Shown here: in pieces, positions 1-7,998 of the stretch
Layout of the letters: every line of letters starts with the position of its first letter
Position numbering within the stretch: position 1 is the stretch's first letter
Origin: an uncultured Lachnospiraceae bacterium
GTDB lineage: Bacteria > Bacillota > Clostridia > Lachnospirales > Lachnospiraceae
NCBI GenBank assembly: GCA_910584325.1
Contig: CAJTZH010000043.1
Location: 1-22,533 of the forward strand
Length of the DNA stretch: 22,533 nt
Reading direction: 5' to 3'
The notes under the pieces: generated by a model
What the model saw: only the letters and a program-made list of their open reading frames with translations
Database searches by the model: none
What the model was told of the DNA's origin: nothing
Program-made: the position numbers and the translations under genes

Positions 1-863
1 AAATCGGAATTATCGCGGAGGGTGACGAAGAAAAATTCTGGCCGCTTCTGGAAGAGAGGCTTGCACTGTGCTACGAGGCTCTAATGTGCCGGCATCACGC
101 ACTGGAAGGAACCGTTTCCGATGTGAGCCCGATTCACTGGCAGTACGGTGCAATCGCAAGGCTCAAAAAAGGCGAAACAATTGACACACTGCTGCATGAC
201 GGCTATTCCACGCTTTCACTCGGCTATATCGGTTTATACGAAGTAACAAAATTAATGACAGGCGTCAGCCATACCGAAGCAAAAGGTACGGAATTTGCCT
301 TGAAGGTGATGAACCGCCTGCGCGCCGCAACGGATACGTGGAAGAAAACGACAGGACTTGGTTTCGGTCTTTACGGCACGCCTGCCGAGAGTCTCTGCTA
401 CCGTTTTGCCGAGATTGACAAGAAAAAATACGGCGTCATTGAAGATGTGACGGACAAAGGGTACTACACCAACTCCTACCATGTCGATGTCCGTGAAAAA
501 ATTGACGCGTTCAGCAAATTTACATTTGAAAGCCAGTTCCAGACCATTTCCAACGGCGGAGCCATCTCCTACGTTGAAATACCGAATATGCGCCACAATC
601 TCGAAGCATTAAAAGAACTTGTTAAATTTATATACGACAATATCCAGTATGCTGAATTTAACACAAAATCCGACTACTGCCATGTATGCGGATACGACGG
701 AGAAATCATTATTAACGATAAGCTGGAGTGGGAATGTCCTCAGTGCCATAACAAAGACCATTCCAAAATGAATGTAACAAGAAGAACCTGCGGTTACCTT
801 GGTGAAAATTTCTGGAATGTCGGAAAAACCAAAGAAATTAACTCAAGAGTCCTTCACATCTAA
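1..863 (+). CDS. nrdD: Anaerobic ribonucleoside-triphosphate reductase, C-terminal part (5' end outside window)
   Basis: This is the end of the class III (glycyl radical) ribonucleotide reductase, which makes dNTPs from NTPs under anaerobic conditions. The frame is open from base 3 at the window edge, so the ATG at 84 is internal and the true start lies upstream. The C-terminus shows the family hallmarks: a zinc site made of two CxxC pairs (CHVC and CPQC, about 27 residues apart) followed by RTCGYLG, where the glycine encoded at 792-794 is the expected radical site. The ending FWNVGKT...RVLHI also matches family members. The activase gene nrdG starts 19 bp downstream with its own RBS, so the two form an operon. 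Identity is firm; only the length is unknown. Confidence 0.95.
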   Translation, partial: IGIIAEGDEEKFWPLLEERLALCYEALMCRHHALEGTVSDVSPIHWQYGAIARLKKGETIDTLLHDGYSTLSLGYIGLYEVTKLMTGVSHTEAKGTEFALKVMNRLRAATDTWKKTTGLGFGLYGTPAESLCYRFAEIDKKKYGVIEDVTDKGYYTNSYHVDVREKIDAFSKFTFESQFQTISNGGAISYVEIPNMRHNLEALKELVKFIYDNIQYAEFNTKSDYCHVCGYDGEIIINDKLEWECPQCHNKDHSKMNVTRRTCGYLGENFWNVGKTKEINSRVLHI

Positions 864-882
864 TTTAAGGAGATTTTCCATA

Positions 883-1419
883 ATGAATTATGCCGACATC
901 AAACAATATGACATTTCCAACGGACCGGGTATCCGTATTTCCGTTTTTGTCAGCGGCTGCAACCACCACTGCAAGGGGTGTTTTAACGAGGAGACCTGGG
1001 ATTTTAATTTCGGTAAGCCGTTTACCGAAGAGACTATCGACACGATTATTGAATATATGAAACCGAATTTCATCAAAGGTCTGACCATACTGGGCGGCGA
1101 ACCGTTTGAACCGGTCAATCAAAAAGGACTGCTTCCGCTTCTGCGCCGCGTCCGCGAAGTCTATCCCCATAAAGATATCTGGTGTTTTACCGGATTTGAT
1201 TTTATGCGTGATATCTACGGGACAATGATGAAAAATCTGGAAGAAACAAAAGAAATGGTTTCGTATATTGATATCATTGTTGACGGTAAATTTATGGAAG
1301 ATTTAAAAGATTTATCGCTGCGTTTTAAAGGCTCCTCCAATCAGAAAACCATTCTGGTTCAGGAAACTTTGGAAAAAGGCGAACCCGTTTTATGGGACGA
1401 CCGACAGGAGCAATATTAG
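883..1419 (+). CDS. nrdG: Anaerobic ribonucleotide reductase activating protein (radical SAM)
   Basis: This 178-residue radical SAM activase generates the glycyl radical on NrdD using a 4Fe-4S cluster and S-adenosylmethionine. The cluster motif CxxxCxxC is at residues 26-33 (SGCNHHCKGC), next to the conserved NGPGIR stretch and followed by the GGEPF motif near 71-75. The start at 883 is preferred over an in-frame ATG at 799. It is preceded by AAGGAG at 867-872, gives the standard MNYADIK N-terminus and does not overlap nrdD; the longer form would overlap nrdD by about 65 bp. It lies in one operon with nrdD and is followed by dut. Confidence 0.95.
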   Translation: MNYADIKQYDISNGPGIRISVFVSGCNHHCKGCFNEETWDFNFGKPFTEETIDTIIEYMKPNFIKGLTILGGEPFEPVNQKGLLPLLRRVREVYPHKDIWCFTGFDFMRDIYGTMMKNLEETKEMVSYIDIIVDGKFMEDLKDLSLRFKGSSNQKTILVQETLEKGEPVLWDDRQEQY

Positions 1420-1456
1420 ATGGCAGAATACAACAAAATTCACGGGAGTTTTCATT

Positions 1457-1900
1457 ATGACAACAAATGTAAATATTAAAAAAGTAAATGATAAAGCTAT
1501 TATTCCGACCTATGGAACAGAATTTTCGGCAGGCGCAGACCTCTATGCCTGCATGGACGAGGCAGTCAGCCTGGCTCCCGGTGAAACGACACTGATAAAA
1601 ACCGGTCTTTCCATGGAAATCCCCGCCGGATACGCAGGACTGATTTATGCGAGAAGCGGTCTGGCTACAAAAAAAGGGCTTGCCCCTGCCAACAAAGTCG
1701 GCGTCATTGATGCCGACTACCGTGGAGAAATCATGGTAGCTCTTCACAACCATTCCGATACCACGGCCACTATTGAATCGGGCGAACGGATTGCCCAGAT
1801 GGTTATCACACCTTTCCTGACTGCTAATTTCGTTATTGTGGACGAATTGGAGGAAACCCTTCGCGGTTCCGGAGGATTTGGCTCCACCGGAACAAAATAA
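1457..1900 (+). CDS. dut: dUTP diphosphatase (dUTPase)
   Basis: This 147-residue trimeric dUTPase hydrolyses dUTP to dUMP and pyrophosphate, keeping uracil out of DNA and supplying the dTMP precursor. All five family motifs are visible in order: I, AGADLYA (25-31); II, RSGLA (66-70); III, GVIDADYRGE (82-91); IV, ERIAQM (110-115); and V, RGSGGFGSTG (136-145). The length is normal. The ATG at 1457 has GGGAG at 1444-1448. It is 37 bp after nrdG on the same strand, so the three genes make a nucleotide-metabolism operon ending at the terminator at 1931-1970. Confidence 0.96.
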   Translation: MTTNVNIKKVNDKAIIPTYGTEFSAGADLYACMDEAVSLAPGETTLIKTGLSMEIPAGYAGLIYARSGLATKKGLAPANKVGVIDADYRGEIMVALHNHSDTTATIESGERIAQMVITPFLTANFVIVDELEETLRGSGGFGSTGTK

Positions 1901-1930
1901 ATATGCTGTTTTGTTAAATTACCCCTATAT

Positions 1931-1970
1931 AAAAACAGCGTGCAGATTTTAAGTCTGTACGCTGTTTTTT
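1931..1970 (+). terminator. Rho-independent terminator after dut (probably bidirectional)
   Basis: The sequence ACAGCGTGCAGA pairs with TCTGTACGCTGT (12 bp, one G-U wobble) around a short loop, followed by TTTTTT on the + strand. On the - strand the same hairpin is followed by TTTTT, so it can also stop the converging gene that ends at 2002. Confidence 0.88.
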
Positions 1971-2001
1971 CATCCTATAAAATCGGATGCAAAATTTATG
2001 C

Positions 2002-3102
2002 TTAATTTTCTCCAAGCAGCTTCTTTAAACGAAGAATTTCCTGTTCCTGTTCTTCATTTCTTTTTCCCTGCAAAGCCAGTTCTTTATCTTTTTCCTGTAA
2101 AAGATGCTTCTGTTCTGTAAGTTCTCCCTGTTGTTCACTTATCTTCTCACTCTGTTCACTTATCTTCTCACTCTGTTCGCTTATCCTCTCCTTCTGCTCA
2201 TTTAATATTTCTTTCTGTTCTTCCATCTGCTTCATCTGCTCATCAATCATATACTGCATCGTATTACGGTCCAATTCCCGTAATGCATCTGAAAACATCA
2301 TAAGCGCCTCCCTTGGATTTTCCCGATAAGATGCAATCTCCTGATAAATCTCCGTAAGCCACGGATAATCCACCAATAATTGTTCTGCATCCTCAAGGCT
2401 CTCAGTGGTCAAAAATGACAGCCAACCTGTTACCATATTCTTTTCTTTATGATAAGGAATTTGATGAAATACGTCAAGCGCTATCAGACAATATTCCTGC
2501 AACAGTTCCAGCTCAAGTCCGGTATCAAATTTTACCTTGCCGCGATGAATGAACTTCCCCGGTATTTTATGAAAAATCCCTTCTGTCTTTTCATAAATAA
2601 CAATGGTATAGACTTTCCGCAAATCTTCATATAGAAAATCCTTTCCCTTCTCTCCCCGCAGCCTGCTGTACTGCCGCAGTACAATGTCTGAAGAATAACA
2701 CGAAATCCGCTCTCCCGGAAACAGGTACGGAATTTTCTGTACTTCAACATTAGCGATAGAGCCATCCTCCGCTTCGACAATAATGTCCATCACCATCATG
2801 CGCGCTCCGTCAATGTAATTATCCTCCAGCGGAAGAATCTTCTTCACCCGTACTTCCTCACCAATCAGACTGGAAAGAAGACTCGAAAGCCGTTCGGAGT
2901 GGATATCCGGATTAAAAATCCGCTTAAAAAAAGCGTCGTACATCATCGGGAGTGTTTTCTTTCCTATACAAAAGTCCATGAATTTCTGTTTCCACTCGTC
3001 ACGCATTACCGAATATTCTCTGTATGAGTGATAGTCATTTTTCAGATACGCAAGCACCTCTTCATCCTTCGTAAATGTTTTTGCCAATAATTCAGTTTTC
3101 AT
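2002..3102 (-). CDS. Rpn/PD-(D/E)XK nuclease family transposase-like protein (PDDEXK_2 type)
   Basis: This 366-residue protein resembles the PD-(D/E)XK nuclease 'putative transposase' family of Clostridia, relatives of the recombination-promoting Rpn nucleases. The conserved entry motif DAFFKRIF is at about 56-63. Candidate catalytic residues are D106 (MVMDIIVE) and E120-V-Q-K123, the E-x-Q/K form usual in this family. Residues 285-365 are a predicted coiled coil with near-perfect heptads (ISEQSEK), encoded by a 21-bp tandem repeat. It has its own strong promoter at 3199-3227 and no operon partner. DNA cleavage is known for family members such as E. coli RpnA; the cellular role here is unknown. 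Confidence 0.82.
   Translation of the reverse strand: MKTELLAKTFTKDEEVLAYLKNDYHSYREYSVMRDEWKQKFMDFCIGKKTLPMMYDAFFKRIFNPDIHSERLSSLLSSLIGEEVRVKKILPLEDNYIDGARMMVMDIIVEAEDGSIANVEVQKIPYLFPGERISCYSSDIVLRQYSRLRGEKGKDFLYEDLRKVYTIVIYEKTEGIFHKIPGKFIHRGKVKFDTGLELELLQEYCLIALDVFHQIPYHKEKNMVTGWLSFLTTESLEDAEQLLVDYPWLTEIYQEIASYRENPREALMMFSDALRELDRNTMQYMIDEQMKQMEEQKEILNEQKERISEQSEKISEQSEKISEQQGELTEQKHLLQEKDKELALQGKRNEEQEQEILRLKKLLGEN
2138..2200 (-). repeat. Three 21-bp tandem repeats encoding coiled-coil heptads
   Basis: Units lie at 2138-2158, 2159-2179 and 2180-2200. The first two differ at one base and the third has a few changes. Each encodes seven residues of the type ISEQSEK, in register with the reading frame, so copy-number change would lengthen or shorten the coiled coil without a frameshift. 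Confidence 0.9.
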
Positions 3103-3198
3103 AAGCAGTTCCCTCGCAAAATAATATTGTATTTCTTTAGATTTGGAATTAAGAAGTGAGACTTCACCAGAAACTTAGATTCCTTTAAAGATATAATA

Positions 3199-3227
3199 AT
3201 TATAACACAGTAAAACAGACTATGCAA
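3199..3227 (-). promoter_or_regulatory. Sigma-A type promoter for the PDDEXK gene
   Basis: Reading the - strand, TTGCAT (3222-3227), a 17-bp spacer and a perfect TATAAT (3199-3204) sit about 90 bp upstream of the start at 3102. It also lies downstream of the rnpB terminator, so the gene is transcribed independently. Confidence 0.8.
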
Positions 3228-3248
3228 GAACAGAATGTTCCTTTCAAA

Positions 3249-3297
3249 TAAAAAAATCCCATAAAACAAAGTATTACACTCTGTTTCACGGGATTTT
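3249..3297 (-). terminator. Rho-independent terminator of rnpB
   Basis: On the - strand, AAATCCCGTGAAACAGAG pairs with CTTTGTTTTATGGGATTT (with G-U wobbles) around a short loop, followed by a run of T. It directly follows the 3' end of the RNase P RNA. Confidence 0.85.
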
Positions 3298-3298
3298 G

Positions 3299-3653
3299 CG
3301 TGAGCAAAACGATAAGCCGGGTTATGTCGTGGATGGTCATCTATCTAGACCGTCCGTTACCGGACGGTTCAAGCGACCTACCCGCAGAACACGACGGGCA
3401 GCCGTATGGTTCTGCTTTTTGGCCTTGCTTCGGATGGGGTTTACATGGCTGTGCCTGTTACCAGACACACGGTAGTCTCTTACACTGCCTTTCCACCCTT
3501 ACCGGCTTAGCCGGCGGTATATTTCTGTTGCACTAGCCTTGGAGTCGCCTCCACCGGACGTTATCCGGCATCCTGCCCTGTGAAGCCCGGACTTTCCTCT
3601 CCCTGCGATAATGCTTTCGCAGAACCGCAGGCAGCGACCATCTGTCTTACTCA
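3299..3653 (-). ncRNA. rnpB: RNase P RNA, bacterial class A
   Basis: This is the catalytic RNA that removes 5' leaders from pre-tRNA. On the - strand the universally conserved core is clear: GAGGAAAGTCCGGGCT near the 5' end, then GTGCAACAGAAATATACCGCC-like sequence, AAGGGTGGAAAGG in the middle, and AACCCGGCTTATCG near the 3' end. Ends were set by the P1 helix: TGAGTAAGAC at the 5' end pairs with GTTTTGCTCA at the 3' end. The length of about 355 nt fits class A. A possible promoter is TTGAAT (3703-3708), 17 bp and TAAATT (3680-3685), which is weak. A hairpin terminator follows immediately. Open reading frames over this RNA are spurious. Confidence 0.95.
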
Positions 3654-3728
3654 GCCGTATTTCATAAAATACCTTATCTAATTTATCACAATACTCCGAT
3701 AAATTCAAGCCGTATTTCAAACAACATC

Positions 3729-4169
3729 CTATGTTCTCCTATATTTATCAACAACGTATAATGCAAGCGCCATTCCTATGAATCCGCAAATAATATTCAC
3801 AATAATTTCAGCAATCGTACAATGTCTTCCATCAATCCGCAATTTATGCATTTCATCAAATATTCCAAATATAACTATTCCTAAAAAAGAAAGACTGTTT
3901 TTTACCCTTGGCGGCAACTTCTTCCCCCATACGTGGATAAGTGCCGTAAAAAATACGCCAAAAGCAGTAAACGCAATAACTCTTCCAAAAAGCCTGATTC
4001 CGTTCATGACCAGCAATATCTGGTCGTAATCTGGTGTATCGTAAATGATATTAGCAATAGGAAGCGCGAGACGATATGTCATTCCAAATGCCTGCGAACC
4101 ACTTTGTCCCGATAAAAACAGAATGAGTATTATACATATTATGAAACCAATTGCCGTAAGTTTCTTCAT
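3729..4169 (-). CDS. VanZ-like family membrane protein
   Basis: This 146-residue protein has about four membrane segments: 4-20, 60-80, 95-105 and 122-142. It carries the VanZ-like signature: a serine/glutamine-rich FLSGQSGSQAF stretch after the first segment, and FDEMHKLRIDGRHCT followed by IVN and GF/G (104-132). VanZ confers low-level teicoplanin resistance in enterococci, but most homologues have no known substrate and are not resistance genes. The ATG at 4169 is preceded by GAGGTG and by its own promoter. It sits between rnpB and the polysaccharide operon with no evident link to either. Confidence 0.75.
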   Translation of the reverse strand: MKKLTAIGFIICIILILFLSGQSGSQAFGMTYRLALPIANIIYDTPDYDQILLVMNGIRLFGRVIAFTAFGVFFTALIHVWGKKLPPRVKNSLSFLGIVIFGIFDEMHKLRIDGRHCTIAEIIVNIICGFIGMALALYVVDKYRRT

Positions 4170-4202
4170 GAATACTGCACCTCACATCACTGTAGTAATG
4201 CT

Positions 4203-4232
4203 ATTATAGTATATTCTAACAATCAGTTTCAA
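4203..4232 (-). promoter_or_regulatory. Promoter of the VanZ-like gene
   Basis: On the - strand, TTGAAA (4227-4232), an 18-bp spacer and TATAAT (4203-4208) lie about 34 bp upstream of the start codon at 4169. The match to sigma-A consensus is strong. Confidence 0.75.
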
Positions 4233-4241
4233 GACATAAAT

Positions 4242-4372
4242 ATGCTTAAACAGCAAAACAATCTGCGCTATCCGGTCTTTGATATGCTATATCTCCCACG
4301 TGAAATCCATGAACAATTCCAACGGGACATGCGGATTGTCGTGGATTTTCTGCCGAACAGGACAAACACAAG
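4242..4372 (+). pseudogene. Remnant of an Rpn/PDDEXK transposase-like gene (C-terminal piece)
   Basis: The peptide from 4242 contains DMLYLPREIHEQFQRDMRIVVDF in two overlapping halves (DMLYLPREIHEQ and FQRDMRIVVDF). This resembles the region near the C-terminus of Clostridial Rpn-type nucleases, where a leucine/glutamate stretch is followed by a phenylalanine, a basic-aspartate motif and 'IVADYF'. No start signal, RBS or upstream nuclease domain is present. Similarity fades where the reading frame meets the 3' end of the flippase gene on the other strand. I read it as a decayed fragment; it could also be a chance or very short gene. Confidence 0.4.
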
Positions 4373-4381
4373 AGCAAAAAA

Positions 4382-5818
4382 CTATACCTTTCCTGCCTTC
4401 CAAACTCTTAAAAAACTTTTTCCATAAAACAGCGCCGTTATTAAAATATACAAAATTAAATATATTCCCCCTGCAAATATTATACTATCTTCTAGAACTT
4501 CTACCACACAATAAAACACATTTATAAGCATAAGCATATATATACAATTTTTTTTCCAGCCTATGTGATACCTCTTTACTAAATACAGTTCAGATACAAG
4601 ATACCAACAAATCAGAATCAAAATAGATAAAACTGAAAAAACTTCCGGTTTTGGAGCAATCCAAAAATATCCCGCACAATTTAATACCAATCCCAATGCC
4701 AGCATTCCCATAGATATGCAAACAAATATATTTATGTGGTTTAATATCTTATAGTATGTAAAAATAATCATATTTATGCAGCATGTGACAACAAATCCGG
4801 GTAAAATAATTCTCAAATAGTAAATCGACTCATTATATTCAGTTAAAAATGTTCTTACTATTAAATTTATTGGAAAATATCCCAGTAACAGAAATGATGA
4901 AATTCCTGTCACATATGCCATCAGTTTTTCAAATTTTTCTATTGCATTTTCTTTATCCAGCCTTTTAAGATTTGGGAACAGCACTATTGCCATAGCATTA
5001 ATCGCAATTGTAATAAAGTTAATAACACTATACGCAAATGCATAAACTGAATAAATATTTATGTTAAACAACACTGACACCATTTGCGAATCCAGTACGA
5101 AAATAAGATGTGATAATTGGTAGGCTATTGTAAGCAGTATACCGTTTTTAAATATATTTATTATTCCATGAATGCAATCAGATAACTTTTCTCCTCTTCC
5201 AAACGTCAACGCGGAATATGTTACCATATACCAAATGCACAAAATCCCATCGATTGCTACGATAAACAGAATATATATTTTCCCACCCGAAATATGTATG
5301 TTAATTTTAAGAAGTATATATAACAAGCAAAGTGATATAACTTGAAATACAGCCTGAATAATATTTCTAATTGTTAATTCATGAAAACGCATAACAGCCT
5401 GTGATATAAACTTATAATATGTTGCAACATTAATAAAAAATGAGTCTATTCCCAATACTATTAAAAGGAATTTTGCCTCAGCGTTCAATACAGTAATTCC
5501 AAGAAACACTATACAAATACTGACAGTACATTGGAATGCTATAAAAAATTGAGAAAATGTCTTAAACTTTCCTCTGTTAACTTCTAAATATTGTTTCCCT
5601 GCAAACAGCAATAATATTCCATCAGGGAACCCAAAATGCAAAAAAGCAGCGTACGTCAAATATAATGTAAAAATCTTATAGTACCCATACTCCTCGACCC
5701 CCAAAAGTTTCGGAATTACAAGCCAAACGATTAACTTAGACAGCATCTGCAAAATATTACCCGCCATTACTATAATGATTTGCTTCCAAGTTTCTTTCAA
5801 ACCTTTTTTGTTCATCAT
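4382..5818 (-). CDS. wzx: Wzx-type oligosaccharide flippase
   Basis: This 478-residue, strongly hydrophobic protein has some 12 membrane segments spread over its length. The N-terminus (TWKQIIIVMAGNILQMLSKL followed by PKLLGVEEYGYYK) is typical of MATE-like polysaccharide exporters that flip undecaprenyl-linked repeat units to the outer leaflet. It is the last gene of the polysaccharide operon, and its first 62 bp overlap the wzy gene. The alternative ATG at 5815 changes little; an internal ATG at 5767 would avoid most of the overlap but removes the start of the first helix. Very AT-rich, like its neighbours. No clear terminator is visible downstream. Confidence 0.88.
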   Translation of the reverse strand: MMNKKGLKETWKQIIIVMAGNILQMLSKLIVWLVIPKLLGVEEYGYYKIFTLYLTYAAFLHFGFPDGILLLFAGKQYLEVNRGKFKTFSQFFIAFQCTVSICIVFLGITVLNAEAKFLLIVLGIDSFFINVATYYKFISQAVMRFHELTIRNIIQAVFQVISLCLLYILLKINIHISGGKIYILFIVAIDGILCIWYMVTYSALTFGRGEKLSDCIHGIINIFKNGILLTIAYQLSHLIFVLDSQMVSVLFNINIYSVYAFAYSVINFITIAINAMAIVLFPNLKRLDKENAIEKFEKLMAYVTGISSFLLLGYFPINLIVRTFLTEYNESIYYLRIILPGFVVTCCINMIIFTYYKILNHINIFVCISMGMLALGLVLNCAGYFWIAPKPEVFSVLSILILICWYLVSELYLVKRYHIGWKKNCIYMLMLINVFYCVVEVLEDSIIFAGGIYLILYILITALFYGKSFLRVWKAGKV

Positions 5819-6977
5819 TTTGTTCCTTTAATTTTTCTAAACCTTCATCAACCTCTTTAGCATAAACCCCTAACAATATAAGTAACCAAAAAACAGTTTG
5901 ACCATAGAACGATTCAACAATTGACATAATTAGTAATGAGAATATTGCCTTGCTTATTAAGCCGGCAAATTTCCCCCCGTTTTTTAATTGGACAGACAAT
6001 AAAATAAAAAAGACAAAAAACAATATTAGTAAAATAATGCCGCCCTGATATACTATCTCAATATAAAAGGAATGTGAATTCGGCGCTCCCAACTTCATCC
6101 TTCTAGTAATTACACTTTCAACTCCATATCCGGTCCATTTCTTTAACCGAATATACCTCAATGTTATATCCCAAAGCACTGTTCTTCTGGTAAAGTTAAG
6201 ATTTCTTTGAAGTACATTTTCAATTAAACCTTGAAAAAAATATTGCACTTTAAAAAAATATACCGCCCCAAACAATACCATCCCTGTAACAAAACTATAA
6301 AAAGGGCTTATAACAATCTTTCTATGATATGTTACAATGAACAGCACTCCTAAAAAAGCTAATCCAACAATCGATGTTGCAGACCACGTAATAAGTTGTG
6401 TTAAAATAGACACACAAATCAATAAAACTTTAAATACTTTTCCTTTTTCAACAAAAAACAATATAATAGATATTATCAAAGCAGGTAATACATATGTAAT
6501 CATAGAATTAACATGCCCTAAAAAAAAGCTTTTCCGTTCTCCCCCCAAATTATATAACCCCTCCGGATATAATAAAATCGTCAAAAAATTTAAAAAAATA
6601 AATGTGGATAAAACAAACCAAATACATTTTAAACCCTTTATAGAATTTCTTGAAAACATATATTCCATCAATAAAACAATACAGACAAAGGATATCAACC
6701 TCAATAAACTATCTCTGATGGAAAGATGATTCAAATATGTACATAATAACAACCAAAACTGCATTATCATAAGCAATAATGACAATCTTTCCAGATGCAT
6801 TTTTCGTTTTACAATCCATAGAAAAATAATTACTAATCCTGACATCACTCTACCTAAATTAAAAACAGTATCCAGAATCTTAACATTCTCTATATAATCT
6901 GTCTTTAAATGCGGAAGCAATAATACTATCCATAAAATTTTGTTATCTGATATACTCTTAGTAATTTTAATTTTCAT
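5757..6977 (-). CDS. wzy: Wzy-type polysaccharide polymerase (O-antigen ligase/polymerase family)
   Basis: This 406-residue integral membrane protein has about ten to twelve hydrophobic segments. The late loop GAPNSHSFYIEIVYQGGI (about 300-317) corresponds to the conserved H-N/S...Y-x-G-x-x-G region of the O-antigen ligase/polymerase family. It would join repeat units at the outer face of the membrane. The ATG at 6977 overlaps the stop of the upstream GT2 gene by 11 bp. Its hydrophilic tail (EGLEKLKEQNDEQKRF) is encoded within the overlap with wzx. The assignment rests on topology, this loop and locus position, since polymerases diverge quickly. Confidence 0.85.
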   Translation of the reverse strand: MKIKITKSISDNKILWIVLLLPHLKTDYIENVKILDTVFNLGRVMSGLVIIFLWIVKRKMHLERLSLLLMIMQFWLLLCTYLNHLSIRDSLLRLISFVCIVLLMEYMFSRNSIKGLKCIWFVLSTFIFLNFLTILLYPEGLYNLGGERKSFFLGHVNSMITYVLPALIISIILFFVEKGKVFKVLLICVSILTQLITWSATSIVGLAFLGVLFIVTYHRKIVISPFYSFVTGMVLFGAVYFFKVQYFFQGLIENVLQRNLNFTRRTVLWDITLRYIRLKKWTGYGVESVITRRMKLGAPNSHSFYIEIVYQGGIILLILFFVFFILLSVQLKNGGKFAGLISKAIFSLLIMSIVESFYGQTVFWLLILLGVYAKEVDEGLEKLKEQNDEQKRFERNLEANHYSNGG

Positions 6978-7998
6978 GCTTTATGTTTCTCCAGACAATG
7001 TATAATGGAAGAATTAAATCTAATTTTATAAACAAGAGTTTTATTCCCGTCTTATTAAATCGAACATGGAACTGGTAAATTTCCTTAAAAGGATTTTCCT
7101 TTAAGAAATTTTTTAAATACATTTTTTTCTCCCTATAACTCATTACATTATCGTTGTGTAAAAGAAAAGATTTTATTAATCTGCTGGTTATTTCCTCCAC
7201 CATCAGCGCGTTATAATTTTTCTGCAATTCCGGATGTATCTCAACTAACTTTTGTACTGCATATAATTTATCTGCAATATACTCTTTCATATTTTCATCA
7301 TATTTATGGGTTACAGAAGCTTCATTCTGCGCATAAAAATACCATTGTTCATACGCTACAACTATATTCCCGCCTTGGTCTAATAATTTTATATTCCACA
7401 CAGTATCTTCCCCCACAACGAGCTCTTCATCAAAAAATATAACGCCCATGGTTTTTTTCTTAACAAATCTGGCAATCGGACCTCTTGTTATATTTCCTCC
7501 ATCTATATTCTGATACTGTTTAACTGACATATCTAACATATGACCTTTCATTGCTTCAATGTCATCTGACGAAAGTTTTTTGTAATCTACCTTCTTTTTT
7601 GATACAGAACACACATTACTTCTACTGAATACTCTCTTTACAGCTCCTACCACCAAGTCTGCATCTGTCTCTGATATTATCTGAAAAGCATGCCATATCA
7701 TTGATTCCGATATATAATCATCAGAATCAACAAATGTAAAATACTCTCCTGTTGAATGTTTTATTCCGAAATTCCTTGCGGAGGATGCCCCCCTGTTTTC
7801 TAAATGAAACACTTTTATTCTTTTGTCATACTGACCTAATTCATCAATCGTTTCCGCTGTTTTGGAGACACTTCCGTCATCAATAAGCAAAATTTCAATA
7901 TTCTGATATCTTTGCATTATGATACTCTGTACACATCTTTCAAGTAATATACGTTCTGTATTATAAATTGGAATAATAACACTAATTTTAACATTCAT
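6967..7998 (-). CDS. Glycosyltransferase family 2
   Basis: This is a 343-residue cytoplasmic GT-A glycosyltransferase that adds one sugar to the lipid-linked repeat unit. Motifs are IPIYN (9-13), the nucleotide-binding LLIDDGS (37-43), the metal-binding FVDSDDY (89-95), ENRGASSARN (67-76) and a GEDTVWN acceptor-side motif near 200. The start at 7998 is chosen over 8016 because it gives the standard MNVKISVIIPIYN beginning with GGAAG upstream. It overlaps the aldolase gene by 11 bp. Donor and acceptor cannot be read from sequence. Confidence 0.88.
   Translation of the reverse strand: MNVKISVIIPIYNTERILLERCVQSIIMQRYQNIEILLIDDGSVSKTAETIDELGQYDKRIKVFHLENRGASSARNFGIKHSTGEYFTFVDSDDYISESMIWHAFQIISETDADLVVGAVKRVFSRSNVCSVSKKKVDYKKLSSDDIEAMKGHMLDMSVKQYQNIDGGNITRGPIARFVKKKTMGVIFFDEELVVGEDTVWNIKLLDQGGNIVVAYEQWYFYAQNEASVTHKYDENMKEYIADKLYAVQKLVEIHPELQKNYNALMVEEITSRLIKSFLLHNDNVMSYREKKMYLKNFLKENPFKEIYQFHVRFNKTGIKLLFIKLDLILPLYIVWRNIKHEN

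Noticed and set aside
2138..2200. Short regular repeats as a possible CRISPR array
   Set aside because: Units are directly adjacent with no spacers, and they encode coiled-coil heptads in frame.
3300..3720. Open reading frames on both strands over 3300-3720
   Set aside because: They lie inside or at the edge of the RNase P RNA gene, whose conserved core explains the sequence; no RBS or protein similarity.
3729..4169. VanZ-like gene as a glycopeptide resistance determinant
   Set aside because: No vanH/A/X/Y/R/S genes are nearby, and VanZ-like proteins are common in Clostridia without resistance.
6337..6729. 130-codon + strand frame inside wzy
   Set aside because: Antisense to the polymerase; lysine/asparagine-rich translation typical of AT-rich shadow frames.
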